From contig NZ_SODU01000003.1 of NCBI RefSeq assembly GCF_004366075.1, positions 930,001-994,000 of the forward strand: a DNA stretch of 64,000 nucleotides, written 5' to 3'. The notes beneath the pieces were generated by a model. It was not told where the DNA came from. It was given only the letters and a program-made list of their open reading frames with translations, and searched no databases. A program made the translations under genes and the position numbers. This document shows, piece by piece, positions 1-8,397 of this stretch; position 1 is the stretch's first letter, and the number at the start of each line of letters is the position of its first letter. The DNA comes from Kribbella pratensis. GTDB lineage: Bacteria; Actinomycetota; Actinomycetes; Propionibacteriales; Kribbellaceae.

Positions 1-396
1 GACACCGGCTGGGCGACCATCCTGTTTCTGGCCGCGCTGTCCCAGATCGACTCGCAGCTCTACGAGGCCGCGAGTGTGGACGGTGCGAGCCGGATGAAGC
101 AGCTGTGGCACGTCACGCTGCCGGGACTGCGCGGGATCATCATCCTGCTGTTCATCCTGCGGCTCGGTGACTCGCTGACCGTCGGTTTCGAGCAGATCAT
201 CCTGCAGCAGCAGGCGGTCGGCCGGGACGTCAGCGAAGTACTGGACACGTACGTCTACAACAACGGCGTACTCGGCGGCGCCTGGGGTGTCGCGGCGGCG
301 GTCGGCCTGGTGAAGGGCATCGTCGGCGTCATCCTCGTGCTGACCGCGAACAAGGTGGCGCACATCTTCGGCGAGCAAGGGGTGTACCAGCGATGA
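1..396 (+). CDS. Sugar ABC transporter permease, first subunit (5' truncated)
   Basis: Membrane subunit of a carbohydrate ABC importer (MalF/LplB type). The reading frame is open from the first base, so the N-terminal half lies outside the window. The visible part carries the cytoplasmic EAA loop (EAASVDGASRMKQLW, then LPGL) that docks on the ATPase subunit, followed by two hydrophobic segments (IIILLFILRLGDSL and a C-terminal stretch rich in V, I and L). The stop overlaps the ATG of the next permease by 4 bases, so the two are translationally coupled. The sugar cannot be told from the sequence, because the binding protein lies upstream of the window. Family assignment is safe; the substrate is unknown. 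Confidence 0.9.
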   Translation, partial: DTGWATILFLAALSQIDSQLYEAASVDGASRMKQLWHVTLPGLRGIIILLFILRLGDSLTVGFEQIILQQQAVGRDVSEVLDTYVYNNGVLGGAWGVAAAVGLVKGIVGVILVLTANKVAHIFGEQGVYQR

Positions 397-1280
397 GTAC
401 CAGGATTGTCCAGGGCGTGCCGATGCCCGGCTGGCCGATGCGGATCTTCAAGGGTCTCGTGCTGCTGGTCTTCTGCGCGGTCGTGATCGTCCCGTTCGTC
501 GGGGTGATCTCGACCAGCGTGGCGCCGAACAAGCAGATCAACGAGTCCGGCGGTCTGGTGCTGCTGCCGAAGTCGATCAACTTCGGGGCCTACGAGTCGT
601 TGTTCGCCGGCGGCGTGGTGACGCGGGCGTTGTTCGTCAGCATCTTCGTCACGATCGTCGGGACGCTGCTCAGCCTGACCGTGTCGTGCCTGCTGGCCTA
701 CGCGTTGTCGCGGCCGGGTTTCGTCGCCGGGCGGCCGATCCTGCTGGTCGTGCTGTTCAGCATGCTGTTCTCCCCCGGCATCATCCCGTTGTACCTGACG
801 GTCAAGGGCGTCGGGTTGCTGGACAGCATCTGGGCACTGATCGTGCCGACGATGATCAGCGCGTTCAACGTCGTCGTACTGCGGGCGTTCTTCATGAACC
901 TGCCCAACGAGCTCACCGAGAGCGCGCGGATCGACGGCGCAGGTGAGCTGAAGACGTTCACCAACATCGTGCTGCCGCTGTCGAAGGCGGTGCTGTCGGT
1001 GATCGGCCTGTTCTACGCGGTGGCCTACTGGAACGCGTTCTTCTCCGCGCTGCTGTACCTGAACGACTCGAAGCTCTGGCCGTTGCAGCTGGTACTGCGG
1101 ACGTACGTCATCAACGACACCCAACTCGGCAGCGCCGAACTCGGCACCGAACTGCTCCCGCCGCAGGCCTCGATCCAGATGGCGATCCTGGTGGTCTCGA
1201 TCGTGCCGATCCTGGTGATCTACCCGTTCCTGCAGCGGCACTTCGCCAAGGGCGTTCTCACCGGCGCCGTGAAGGGCTGA
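393..1280 (+). CDS. Sugar ABC transporter permease, second subunit (MalG/YtcP type)
   Basis: Second transmembrane subunit of the same importer, 295 residues, full length for the family. About six hydrophobic helices are visible, beginning with the segment around residues 16-36 (LVLLVFCAVVIVPFVG). The EAA loop reads ESARIDGAGELKTF followed by NIVLPL at about residues 172-192. The context YLTVKGVGLLDSIWALIVP resembles the LplC/YtcP branch that partners LplB-type subunits, which import oligosaccharides in Firmicutes and actinobacteria. Start ATG overlaps the upstream stop (ATGA). No ATPase gene follows, as is usual where a shared MsiK-type ATPase serves several importers (inference). Confidence 0.92.
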   Translation: MSTRIVQGVPMPGWPMRIFKGLVLLVFCAVVIVPFVGVISTSVAPNKQINESGGLVLLPKSINFGAYESLFAGGVVTRALFVSIFVTIVGTLLSLTVSCLLAYALSRPGFVAGRPILLVVLFSMLFSPGIIPLYLTVKGVGLLDSIWALIVPTMISAFNVVVLRAFFMNLPNELTESARIDGAGELKTFTNIVLPLSKAVLSVIGLFYAVAYWNAFFSALLYLNDSKLWPLQLVLRTYVINDTQLGSAELGTELLPPQASIQMAILVVSIVPILVIYPFLQRHFAKGVLTGAVKG

Positions 1281-1311
1281 TCACAGCTGCGTCTCAGCCA
1301 CCCGTTCGGGG

Positions 1312-1350
1312 GTTGCCCAGGGCAACGTCAGGGTTGCGCCTGGGCAAACC
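1312..1350. other. Alternative hairpins between permease operon and PAP2 gene
   Basis: TTGCCCAGG (1313-1321) and CCTGGGCAA (1339-1347) form a 9-base inverted repeat, and a smaller GTTGCC/GGCAAC pair nests in its left half. There is no T-run, so this could be a 3' end stabiliser of the permease mRNA rather than a classical terminator. Confidence 0.45.
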
Positions 1351-1380
1351 CTGTGGGAACGACGGGTACCGTCGAACGGT

Positions 1381-2151
1381 ATGGGGATAGCTGCTGCCGA
1401 ACGGGTGGGGACAGGCCGGGCACAAGTCTTCTGGAGGGTGGTACGGGAAGCAGTCCTGCTGGCGACGCTGTTCCTGGTCTACAGCGCGGGCCGGCAGATC
1501 GCGGCCCGGCACACCGGGTCGGCGTTCGACCATGCGCACGAGGTCCTGTCACTCCAGAACTGGCTACAGCTCCCGAACGAGGCGTCCGTCCAGCACTGGG
1601 TGCTGCAGTTCCCGCGGCTGGTGGAGGGCGCGAACCTGTACTACGCCAGCGTGCATGCCCCGCTGACTGCCGCCGTACTGCTCTGGCTGAGCATCTGGAG
1701 GCCGACGGCGTACTCGCACGTCCGGTGGACGATGGTGTCGCTCACCGGGCTGGCGCTGATCGGTCACATCGCGTTCCCGCTGGCGCCGCCGCGGATGATG
1801 CCGGGCTTCGTCGACACCGGACTGCGCTTCGGCCAGTCCGTGTACGGCCCGGACCACACCGGCGGCGCGGTGAACCAGTTCGCCGCGATGCCGAGCCTGC
1901 ACGTCGGCTGGGCCGCGCTGATCGCGTTGTCGATGATCCTGATCACCCGGTCGCGCTGGCGGTGGCTGTGGCTGCTGCACCCGATCATCACGTTCAGCGT
2001 CGTCGTGGTGACCGCCAATCACTACTGGCTGGACGGCATCGTCGCTCTGGTCCTGCTGGCGGCCAGCCTGCCCCTCCTCCTGCGGCCCGGTCTGCAGGCC
2101 GACAGGCCACGGACCCGTAATTCGGTTCCACCGCGCAGAGTGCTCAAGTAA
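1381..2151 (+). CDS. PAP2-family membrane phosphatase (inositol-phosphorylceramide-synthase-like)
   Basis: Integral membrane protein of 256 residues with the PAP2 superfamily motifs: PSLHVGWA (about residues 171-178; His is the catalytic proton donor in the family) and NHYWLDGIVA (about 213-222; His is the nucleophile). The preceding FPLAPPRMMP is typical of the Aur1-like branch found in actinobacteria. Five or six hydrophobic helices are visible. Enzymes of this branch act on lipid-linked phosphates at the membrane surface; the substrate here is unknown. The start has no strong ribosome-binding site. The 3' end contains the putative helR promoter. Confidence 0.8.
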   Translation: MGIAAAERVGTGRAQVFWRVVREAVLLATLFLVYSAGRQIAARHTGSAFDHAHEVLSLQNWLQLPNEASVQHWVLQFPRLVEGANLYYASVHAPLTAAVLLWLSIWRPTAYSHVRWTMVSLTGLALIGHIAFPLAPPRMMPGFVDTGLRFGQSVYGPDHTGGAVNQFAAMPSLHVGWAALIALSMILITRSRWRWLWLLHPIITFSVVVVTANHYWLDGIVALVLLAASLPLLLRPGLQADRPRTRNSVPPRRVLK

Positions 2152-2154
2152 CGT
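2118..2154 (+). promoter_or_regulatory. Putative helR promoter with AT-rich upstream block
   Basis: TAATT (2118-2122), three bases, TTCCAC (2126-2131, weak -35), a 17-base spacer and TAACGT (2149-2154, TAnnnT -10). The AT block three bases before the -35 is the layout reported for WhiB7-dependent promoters. The site lies at the end of the PAP2 gene. No rifampicin-associated inverted repeat was seen. Confidence 0.4.
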
Positions 2155-2189
2155 AGCTGGGCTCCCCCACTCTCGCCGGAGGTTTCAGC

Positions 2190-4199
2190 ATGCCCTCAGA
2201 CACGTCCGACACTCTCCAGGCCGAGAAGGACTACCTGAAGACCTCCCGGGCGGCCCTGGCGCTGATGCGGGAGAAGACCGGCGCGCTGGAGATCCACAGC
2301 GCGGACCGGGTCAACCAGGAGTTCCTGCAGGCCGCCATCTTCCGGCGGATGAAGGAGCTGGAGGACGACCCGGACGTGCCGCTGTTCTTCGGCCGGCTGG
2401 ACTACCTCGAGCCGACCGAAGAGACGTTCCACATCGGTCGCCGGCACGTGAACGACGCGCAGGGCGAGCCGCTGGTGGTGGATTGGCGGGCAGACATCTC
2501 GGTGCCGTTCTACCGGGCCAGCAAGACCGAGCCGATGGGCGTCGGGGTACGTCGGCGGTTCGGCTTCACGCATGGCGAGATGACCGCGTTCGAGGACGAG
2601 GACCTCACCGCGAGCGGGCAGGACGAACAGCACAGCGACATCCTGGACGCTGAGATCGAGCGCCCGCGTTCCGGCCCGATGCGCGACATCGTGGCCACCA
2701 TCCAGCCGGAGCAGGACGTGATCGTCCGGGCCGGCGTCGACGAAACCATCTGCGTGCAGGGGGCACCTGGCACCGGAAAGACCGCGGTCGGGCTGCACAG
2801 GGCGGCGTACCTGCTCTATGCGTACCGCGACCAGCTCAGCCGGGCCGGTGTGCTCGTAGTGGGTCCGAACGCGAGCTTCCTGCGGTACATCGGGGACGTC
2901 CTCCCCGCACTGGGCGAGATCGAGGCGAAGCAGACCACCGTCGAGGAGCTGGTCGCCCGCGTGAAGGTGGCCGGTCCGGGGCCGGCAACGGTCGACGTAC
3001 TCAAGGGCGACGCCCGCATGGCCGAAGTACTGCACCGGGCCGTCTGGTCGCACGTCAAGCTCCCGGAAGAGTCGCTCGTCGTGCCACGGGGAGCGCATCG
3101 CTGGCGAGTGGCGGCGTACCAGGCCGAAGAGCTCGTCACCGAGCTGCGCAGCCGTGGCATCCGGTACGGCGCCGGCCGCGCGATGCTGCCGCAGCGGCTG
3201 GCCCACGCCGTGCTGCTGCGCATGGAGGCGGCCGGTGACTCCCCCGACGACCGAGTGCAGGACTCTGTCGCGCGCAGCCGTCCGGTGAAGCAGTACGCCG
3301 ACGCACTCTGGCCGGCTCTGGACCCGGCGAAGCTGCTTTTCCGCCTCTTCACCGACCCGGAACTCCTCGCCGAGCACGCCGACGGCATCCTCACTGCGGA
3401 GGAGCAGGCACTGTTGCTGTGGGACAAGGTGCCGCGGTCACCCGGTGCGGCCAAGTGGTCCGTTGCGGACGCCACTCTGATCGACGAGATCGCCGACCTG
3501 GTCGACCGTACGCCGTCACTCGGGCACGTGGTGCTCGACGAGGCACAGGACCTCTCCGCGATGCAGCTGCGCGCGGTCGGCCGACGCTGCTCGACCGGCT
3601 CGATGACTGTGCTCGGCGACATCGCGCAGGGGACCACACCGTGGGCGACACCGTCGTGGGACGAGGCACTGAAGCACCTGGGCAAGACCAGCGCCCACAC
3701 CGAGGAGCTGACCACCGGCTTCCGCGTCCCCGGACAGGTGATCGAGTACGCCGCCCGCCTCCTCCCCACGATCGCTCCGCACCTCAAACCACCCACAGCG
3801 GTACGACGGGCGCGCGGCGAGCTGACCATCACTCGCGTACCGGACAGCCTGGCTGCTGCAGTGACAGCAGTCCGTGAAGTGTCAGAGCGCCCCGGCTCGA
3901 TCGGCCTGATCGTCCCGGACGCACTGGTCCCCGCAACCCGGAAAGCCTTGCAGGGCATCGCTTTCTCGGTTCTTGGCGATGAGGACGACGTAGACGCACA
4001 CCTGGACGTCGTACCGGCGTCTCTCGCCAAAGGTCTCGAGTTCGACCACGTGGTGCTGGTGGAGCCGGCCGGCATCGTCTCTGGCGAAGCCGACGAGCGG
4101 ACCGGACTCCGGCGCCTCTACGTCTGTCTGACTCGTGCCGTCACGTCACTGGTCGTTCTGCACAGTGAAGACCTGCCGGCGGTACTAGAAACCCCGTGA
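2190..4199 (+). CDS. helR: HelD/HelR-type RNA polymerase recycling ATPase
   Basis: UvrD/Rep-like superfamily 1 ATPase of 669 residues that, in studied relatives, binds stalled RNA polymerase, opens the clamp and releases nucleic acid; actinobacterial HelR also gives rifampicin tolerance. Visible motifs: Walker A GAPGTGKTAVGL (about residues 190-201), Walker B VVLDEAQDLSAMQ (about 446-458), LGDIAQGTTPW (motif III region), and the C-terminal LYVCLTRAVTSLVVLH (motif VI region). The N-terminal stretch before the Walker A is charged and helical, like the RNA-polymerase-invading arm. Start ATG follows GGAGG with good spacing. It is convergent with, and overlaps by 15 bases, the next gene. HelR rather than DNA helicase is inferred from length and the N-terminal arm. 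Confidence 0.85.
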   Translation: MPSDTSDTLQAEKDYLKTSRAALALMREKTGALEIHSADRVNQEFLQAAIFRRMKELEDDPDVPLFFGRLDYLEPTEETFHIGRRHVNDAQGEPLVVDWRADISVPFYRASKTEPMGVGVRRRFGFTHGEMTAFEDEDLTASGQDEQHSDILDAEIERPRSGPMRDIVATIQPEQDVIVRAGVDETICVQGAPGTGKTAVGLHRAAYLLYAYRDQLSRAGVLVVGPNASFLRYIGDVLPALGEIEAKQTTVEELVARVKVAGPGPATVDVLKGDARMAEVLHRAVWSHVKLPEESLVVPRGAHRWRVAAYQAEELVTELRSRGIRYGAGRAMLPQRLAHAVLLRMEAAGDSPDDRVQDSVARSRPVKQYADALWPALDPAKLLFRLFTDPELLAEHADGILTAEEQALLLWDKVPRSPGAAKWSVADATLIDEIADLVDRTPSLGHVVLDEAQDLSAMQLRAVGRRCSTGSMTVLGDIAQGTTPWATPSWDEALKHLGKTSAHTEELTTGFRVPGQVIEYAARLLPTIAPHLKPPTAVRRARGELTITRVPDSLAAAVTAVREVSERPGSIGLIVPDALVPATRKALQGIAFSVLGDEDDVDAHLDVVPASLAKGLEFDHVVLVEPAGIVSGEADERTGLRRLYVCLTRAVTSLVVLHSEDLPAVLETP

Positions 4200-5603
4200 C
4201 CCGCCGGACCGGCGCGACGAGCGCCGGGACGACCCGCCACCGCTGGAGCGCGTCCGCGACGAATAGGAGCGGCGGCGGCTCGAGCCGCTGTACCAACTGC
4301 TCCCACCGTCATCGTCGGAACCGCTGCTCGACGAGGCCGCCCAGTCACCGACGGAGCTGCCGACGTTCGAACTGAAGCGCCCGAAGCGCGCACCTGGTCG
4401 ACGGGACCGCCAACGCGACCGCATCTCCTCGCCGCGACGCCGGAAGTCGGAGTCCGGGAACCACCACACACGGCCGTCGCCCTGCGACCAGTACCCGTCG
4501 ACGTACGCCGCGAGGTCCTCGGCGTGCTCCCAGTACGGCCGCTCGATCTGCCAGCCCTTCACCATCCGGATCTCGGGCTTCTCGCCGGCCTCGTCGCGCT
4601 GCTTGCACGCCGCGCAGACGTCCACGTTGCGCGCAGCGCCTTCCTCCGGCTTCCACTGCACCGCGGCCACACTCGGACCGTGCCGCGGGTCGAAGAAGCA
4701 GGGCGGCGTCGGCTCCGGGATCGGCTCGCCCGCGCGCACTGCGTCCAGGCAGCGAAGACCGTAGCGGGCCGAGCCGAGCAGCGTCGTCACTGCCTGGATG
4801 TCGTTGTCGCCCTTGGCCTGGTCGAGCCGCTGCCGTGCCTTCTCGACGATGTCCAGCACGTCCTTCGACAGCTTCGACTGCTGCGGGTCCGAGACCGTCG
4901 GCAGCGCGGAGACCTGCTGCGAGAGCGCGATGATCTCCTCGTTGAGCAGCGGCTGCGCGACCTTGAGGTGGGCCTTCTCGTCCTGCCGACGCGCGCGTCG
5001 GGCACCCAGCCCGGTCACGGTGACCCAGAGCCCGATGATTCCGGCCACGCCACCGGCGTACGGCGCTGCGTCGACATAGAACGGCTTGTTCACGACCTGG
5101 GCGCGCTGGATGAACCTCTCGAGCATCGACTCGTAGTCCGGCGCACAGCAGTCGACCGCTTGGTCCACCGCATCGCCCACGAAGTACGTCGGCCCGTGGT
5201 CGGCTCGCTGTACGGCGTGCAGCCCGCGGCCGTTGGACTGCGACGACGCATCGACCAGTACGGCGTACACGCCCTCGACGCCGACGCGGTCGTACAGCTG
5301 GTCCGCGATCTCCTCGCCCTCCCAGGCGGGCCGCGAGTAGTACTTGCTCTCCGACTTGTTGATCTTCTGCGCCGGGATCACCGCGATCCGGATCGGTGCG
5401 CCGGCGCTCTTCGCGGCCGCGTCGAGCTGGGCGGTCTCGCTGGGGCTCAGCTCCGTCACGTCCGGGTCGACCCAGACACCGGCGTCGCCGAGGTGGCCTG
5501 CCACGGTGTTCATGTACGCGTCGGGGTCGCCGGCCGCGTGCGCCAGTGGCGCGGGCAGGACCCACAGGGTGATGACGGCGAGCGCGCCGAGCAGACGTTT
5601 CAT
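4185..5603 (-). CDS. Secreted/membrane protein with Ser-Arg-Gly-rich tail and Cys/His module
   Basis: 472 residues with an N-terminal signal peptide (cleavage probably after AHA near residue 24). An extracytoplasmic domain follows (VWVDPDVTELSPSE, then PIRIAVIPAQKI), with an overall layout like TPM-domain proteins, though TPM membership is not proven here. One transmembrane segment sits near residues 183-202 (AGGVAGIIGLWVTVTGLG). A cytoplasmic helical region is followed by a CFFDPRHGPSV...VCAAC module that could bind one zinc, and the last 80 residues are almost only S, R and G with a terminal GF. The neighbouring upstream gene encodes a shorter relative with the same module, joined by a 4-base overlap. 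Function unknown. Confidence 0.8.
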   Translation of the reverse strand: MKRLLGALAVITLWVLPAPLAHAAGDPDAYMNTVAGHLGDAGVWVDPDVTELSPSETAQLDAAAKSAGAPIRIAVIPAQKINKSESKYYSRPAWEGEEIADQLYDRVGVEGVYAVLVDASSQSNGRGLHAVQRADHGPTYFVGDAVDQAVDCCAPDYESMLERFIQRAQVVNKPFYVDAAPYAGGVAGIIGLWVTVTGLGARRARRQDEKAHLKVAQPLLNEEIIALSQQVSALPTVSDPQQSKLSKDVLDIVEKARQRLDQAKGDNDIQAVTTLLGSARYGLRCLDAVRAGEPIPEPTPPCFFDPRHGPSVAAVQWKPEEGAARNVDVCAACKQRDEAGEKPEIRMVKGWQIERPYWEHAEDLAAYVDGYWSQGDGRVWWFPDSDFRRRGEEMRSRWRSRRPGARFGRFSSNVGSSVGDWAASSSSGSDDDGGSSWYSGSSRRRSYSSRTRSSGGGSSRRSSRRSGGSRGF

Positions 5604-6601
5604 CGTGCTCCTCCCGAGAGCCGCTCACGGCAGGCGTTGCAGACCGGGACTTCTCGCGGCCGCCCGCCAGGTGGCGTGTACATCCAGTCCGTCACGGAGG
5701 TGCCGTGGCCGGCGTCGAAGAAGCAGGTGGCACGGCGGGCAGGTGCGGGTGTTCCGGCGACCTTCGCCTGCGCACAGGCCAGCCGCCACCGTCCGTACTC
5801 GACCGTGGATCGCACTTCACGCAGCTTGTCGTCGTCGGGTTCCCCGTCGACCACGCGGCCGGCGTCGGCGTACGCATCCATCGCCGCCTGCACGTCCGCT
5901 GCCGTGTCCATGCCGTCCAGACGCACGTCCGCGGCATCCAGTTCCTCGCCGAACCGCGTGACGTCCTCCCGAGCGGTCGCGCGCCGCTCGTCGAGCGAGT
6001 CGACCTCGTCCGGCAACACGTCGTACGACGGCCGGTAGAGCGCAGGACCTTCGTTCTTGCGCGACCGTGTCCTCCACCACCAGTCGGCGAGGCCAGCAAT
6101 CAGCACGACCAGGGCGACCAGCAACGGCCAAAGCCAACCAGGTGTGCCTTTGGACGCCTTCTGTACGCCGAGCTGGTCCAGCACCCCGTTGAGCATGCCG
6201 ACCGGGTCCGAGCGGCTGTGCTTGTCCAGCTCGCTTGTGAGGATGTCCGCGATGGGTGTGTCGACCCCGACCGCGCTCCCCCAGGCGATCGCGCCACCGA
6301 ACACGACGAGGTAGATGCCGTCGGCCTGCTGCCGATCCACCAATTGGTCGACGTACGTGTGTGCGGCCGCGCTCTTGTCACCTGTGGTGAGTACGGCAGC
6401 GGGCACGACTGCGATGCGAATCGCCGGGTCGTGCCCGCTCACTCGTTCCGCCAGCTCAGCGGCGTCCTTGTCCGGTACCAGTGACCGCTGCGTCGGGTCG
6501 ACGTACACAGGCGACGTCTTCCACCCGTCGACCACCGCAGCGGGGTCGTTGGACCCCGTCAGGGTGGTGGCGAGCAACAGCACACCGGCAAGCAGACGCA
6601 T
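5600..6601 (-). CDS. Membrane protein, shorter paralogue of the downstream gene
   Basis: 333 residues with a signal peptide, an outside domain (PVYVDPTQRSLVPDKDAAELAERV interrupted, then IRIAVVPAAVL) and a transmembrane helix around residues 156-175 (WLWPLLVALVVLIAGLADWW). An acidic helical cytoplasmic part ends in CFFDAGHGTSV and VCNAC. The order of parts and the Cys/His spacing match the 472-residue neighbour, but the Ser-Arg-Gly tail is missing. ATG at 6601; it overlaps the next gene by ATGA and lies 31 bases after the MFS gene, so the three may be one transcript. Function unknown. Confidence 0.8.
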   Translation of the reverse strand: MRLLAGVLLLATTLTGSNDPAAVVDGWKTSPVYVDPTQRSLVPDKDAAELAERVSGHDPAIRIAVVPAAVLTTGDKSAAAHTYVDQLVDRQQADGIYLVVFGGAIAWGSAVGVDTPIADILTSELDKHSRSDPVGMLNGVLDQLGVQKASKGTPGWLWPLLVALVVLIAGLADWWWRTRSRKNEGPALYRPSYDVLPDEVDSLDERRATAREDVTRFGEELDAADVRLDGMDTAADVQAAMDAYADAGRVVDGEPDDDKLREVRSTVEYGRWRLACAQAKVAGTPAPARRATCFFDAGHGTSVTDWMYTPPGGRPREVPVCNACRERLSGGAR

Positions 6602-6632
6602 GGGCAGAAGAGTGCCCTACTGCCGGTTCTCC

Positions 6633-7823
6633 TCAGTCAGCGGCGGCTGTGACGTAGATGTCCTCGTCCCGCTCGAGCTTCTCTACCTGCTGCAGGGAGG
6701 AGTCCCGCCAGAGCGCGTAGAGAAGGCCCAGCACGACCAGAGACAGTGCGGAGGCCAGCACGGGGAGGTAGCCGACCCCGAGCGTCTGGATGACCAGTCC
6801 GCCGACCACAGCGGACAGTCCGGCACCCAGGTAGATCGCGGACGCGTTGAGGGAGATGAGCAGTCCGCCGCCAAGCTCCAGCAGCAGGTTCTGGATGGGT
6901 GGGTTGAAGGCCCAGGTCAGCATGCCCCACACCACCAGAGCGGCTCCGGCGCCGACCTCGGTCGTCAGTGTCAGGTCGAGGGTGGCGAGGACAGCAGTGA
7001 TGCCGGTCATCAGGACCACCAGGGTCCGGAGGCTGCCGAACCGGTCGGTGATCCGGCCACCGAGGAAGTTGCCGATGACAGCGCCCACGCCGTACAGGAG
7101 TAGCAGGAGACCGGTGACGTTGCCGGTCAGGCCGGCGGTGTGCTTGAGCAGCGGGACGATGTAGATGTACACGCTGAACGCGGCGAGCACGGCAAGCACG
7201 GTCATCGCCAGGATGATCTGCACGCGTCGGTCCGTCACACCGGCGAAGCGCTCGCGCAGGCTGACCACAGGAGGTGCGTCGACCTTCGGGAGCGCGGTCC
7301 GCTCGGCAATGGCGACCAATACGGCGACAGCAGCGATGAGAGCGAACACGCCCTTGTAGCCGAGTGTCGGGCCCAGCAGCGTGCCTGCGGGTACGCCGAG
7401 CACCAGTGCGAACGTGAGACCGCCGAACACGATTGCCACAGCCCTACCGCGTTCCTCGGGTGGCATCAGGCTGGTGGCGAACAGTGTGGCGGCCGGTGTG
7501 TAGACGGCGGCGCCGAACGCCGCCACGACGCGGCCGACGATCAGGATCGGGTAGTTCACGGCCAGCGCCGCGATCAGGTTGCCGAGCGCAGCCAGCACGA
7601 GTGCGGCGATCAGGAGGGTACGGCGCTCCCACCGGCCGGTCAGCGTGGACAGGATCGGCGCACCGATCGCATACGACAGCGAGAACGCGGTGGCGAGCTG
7701 GCCGGCTGCGGTCAGCGAAACGTGCAGCTCGGAGCTGACGTCGGGCAGCACCCCGGACACGACGTACGCGCTGGTGCCGACCGCGAACGCACCGGCGCCG
7801 AGCAGGTAGATCCGTGCGGACAT
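6633..7823 (-). CDS. MFS transporter, DHA1 (AraJ-like) drug/sugar efflux type
   Basis: 396 residues with twelve hydrophobic segments and the major facilitator signature between helices 2 and 3 (GRWERRTLLIAALVLAALGN). The sequence resembles AraJ/NepI-type 12-helix exporters (GTSAYVVSGVLPDVSSEL near the N-terminus). It is expected in the cytoplasmic membrane as a proton-driven exporter; the substrate is unknown. GGAAGG lies six bases before the ATG. The gene is divergent from an ArsR regulator, with an operator-like palindrome between them, so drug- or metabolite-induced derepression is likely. Confidence 0.9.
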   Translation of the reverse strand: MSARIYLLGAGAFAVGTSAYVVSGVLPDVSSELHVSLTAAGQLATAFSLSYAIGAPILSTLTGRWERRTLLIAALVLAALGNLIAALAVNYPILIVGRVVAAFGAAVYTPAATLFATSLMPPEERGRAVAIVFGGLTFALVLGVPAGTLLGPTLGYKGVFALIAAVAVLVAIAERTALPKVDAPPVVSLRERFAGVTDRRVQIILAMTVLAVLAAFSVYIYIVPLLKHTAGLTGNVTGLLLLLYGVGAVIGNFLGGRITDRFGSLRTLVVLMTGITAVLATLDLTLTTEVGAGAALVVWGMLTWAFNPPIQNLLLELGGGLLISLNASAIYLGAGLSAVVGGLVIQTLGVGYLPVLASALSLVVLGLLYALWRDSSLQQVEKLERDEDIYVTAAAD

Positions 7824-7849
7824 CGAAGACCTTCCGGTCGAGGTTCAGT

Positions 7850-7886
7850 AGTTCGATCGTCATCGTACTACGATCTTCGTCGAACT
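7850..7886. promoter_or_regulatory. Operator-like nested palindromes in the MFS/ArsR divergent region
   Basis: ATCGTA-C-TACGAT (7862-7874) is a perfect 13-base palindrome. It is framed by an outer inverted pair, AGTTCGA (7850-7856) and TCGAACT (7880-7886). A further CGTACTA copy lies at 7898-7904. This is the expected place and form for the ArsR-type regulator encoded at 8031. Confidence 0.65.
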
Positions 7887-8030
7887 TCGACCGACGTCGT
7901 ACTATGGACACATGGCTCTACTAATGCCACGCCTCCGGCGCGGCGGGTCCCGGGGCTTCGACTCCCGGCCTTCCCTCGTCGCTCCGGTCGCTTCGCTCCC
8001 TCCGCTCCTCAGTCCAGGCCGGGAGGCCCC

Positions 8031-8342
8031 GTGACCAGCAAAGTCCTCCCGCAGCCGGAGCGGGACGAGATCCGCGTCGACGCGGTTCTCCAGGCGCTGG
8101 GCGAGCCGGTCCGGCTGACGATCGTCCGAGCGCTTGCCGAGAACCCGGCCGGCGTCTGCTGCGGCGACATCGAGCTGCCGGTGACGGCGTCCACGCGCGC
8201 CCACCACCTCAAGACCCTGCGCGAGGCAGGCGTCCTGTCCACGCACACCGACGGCACCCGCCGGATCAGCATCCTCCGCCGCGAAGACCTGGACGCCCTC
8301 TACCCAGGCCTGCTCACCGGCATCTTGTCGGCGAAGCAGTAA
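8031..8342 (+). CDS. ArsR-family transcriptional regulator
   Basis: 103-residue winged-helix repressor: LGEPVRLTIVRALAENPAG (helices 1-2), CCGDIELPVTASTRAHHLKT (interrupted here; recognition helix STRAHHLKTLREAG) and the wing GTRRISILRREDLDALYPGL. The Cys-Cys pair in the second helix sits where metal- or redox-sensing cysteines occur in some ArsR proteins, but the family also contains many non-metal sensors. GTG start chosen because GGGAGG precedes it and the upstream open frame shows no protein-like sequence. It is divergent from the MFS exporter and likely represses it and itself. Confidence 0.87.
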   Translation: MTSKVLPQPERDEIRVDAVLQALGEPVRLTIVRALAENPAGVCCGDIELPVTASTRAHHLKTLREAGVLSTHTDGTRRISILRREDLDALYPGLLTGILSAKQ

Positions 8343-8397
8343 ACAACCGCAAGGTTGCGGTGGGATGTTGTAGAAGTTCGGCTGGCAGACTGAAGCC

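Noticed and set aside
2150..2190. Rifampicin-associated element before helR
   Set aside because: The short intergenic sequence has no 19-base inverted repeat of that type.
7140..8030. N-terminal 297 codons of a plus-strand frame continuous with the ArsR gene
   Set aside because: This part is antisense to the MFS gene and not protein-like; the real gene starts at GTG 8031 after GGGAGG.
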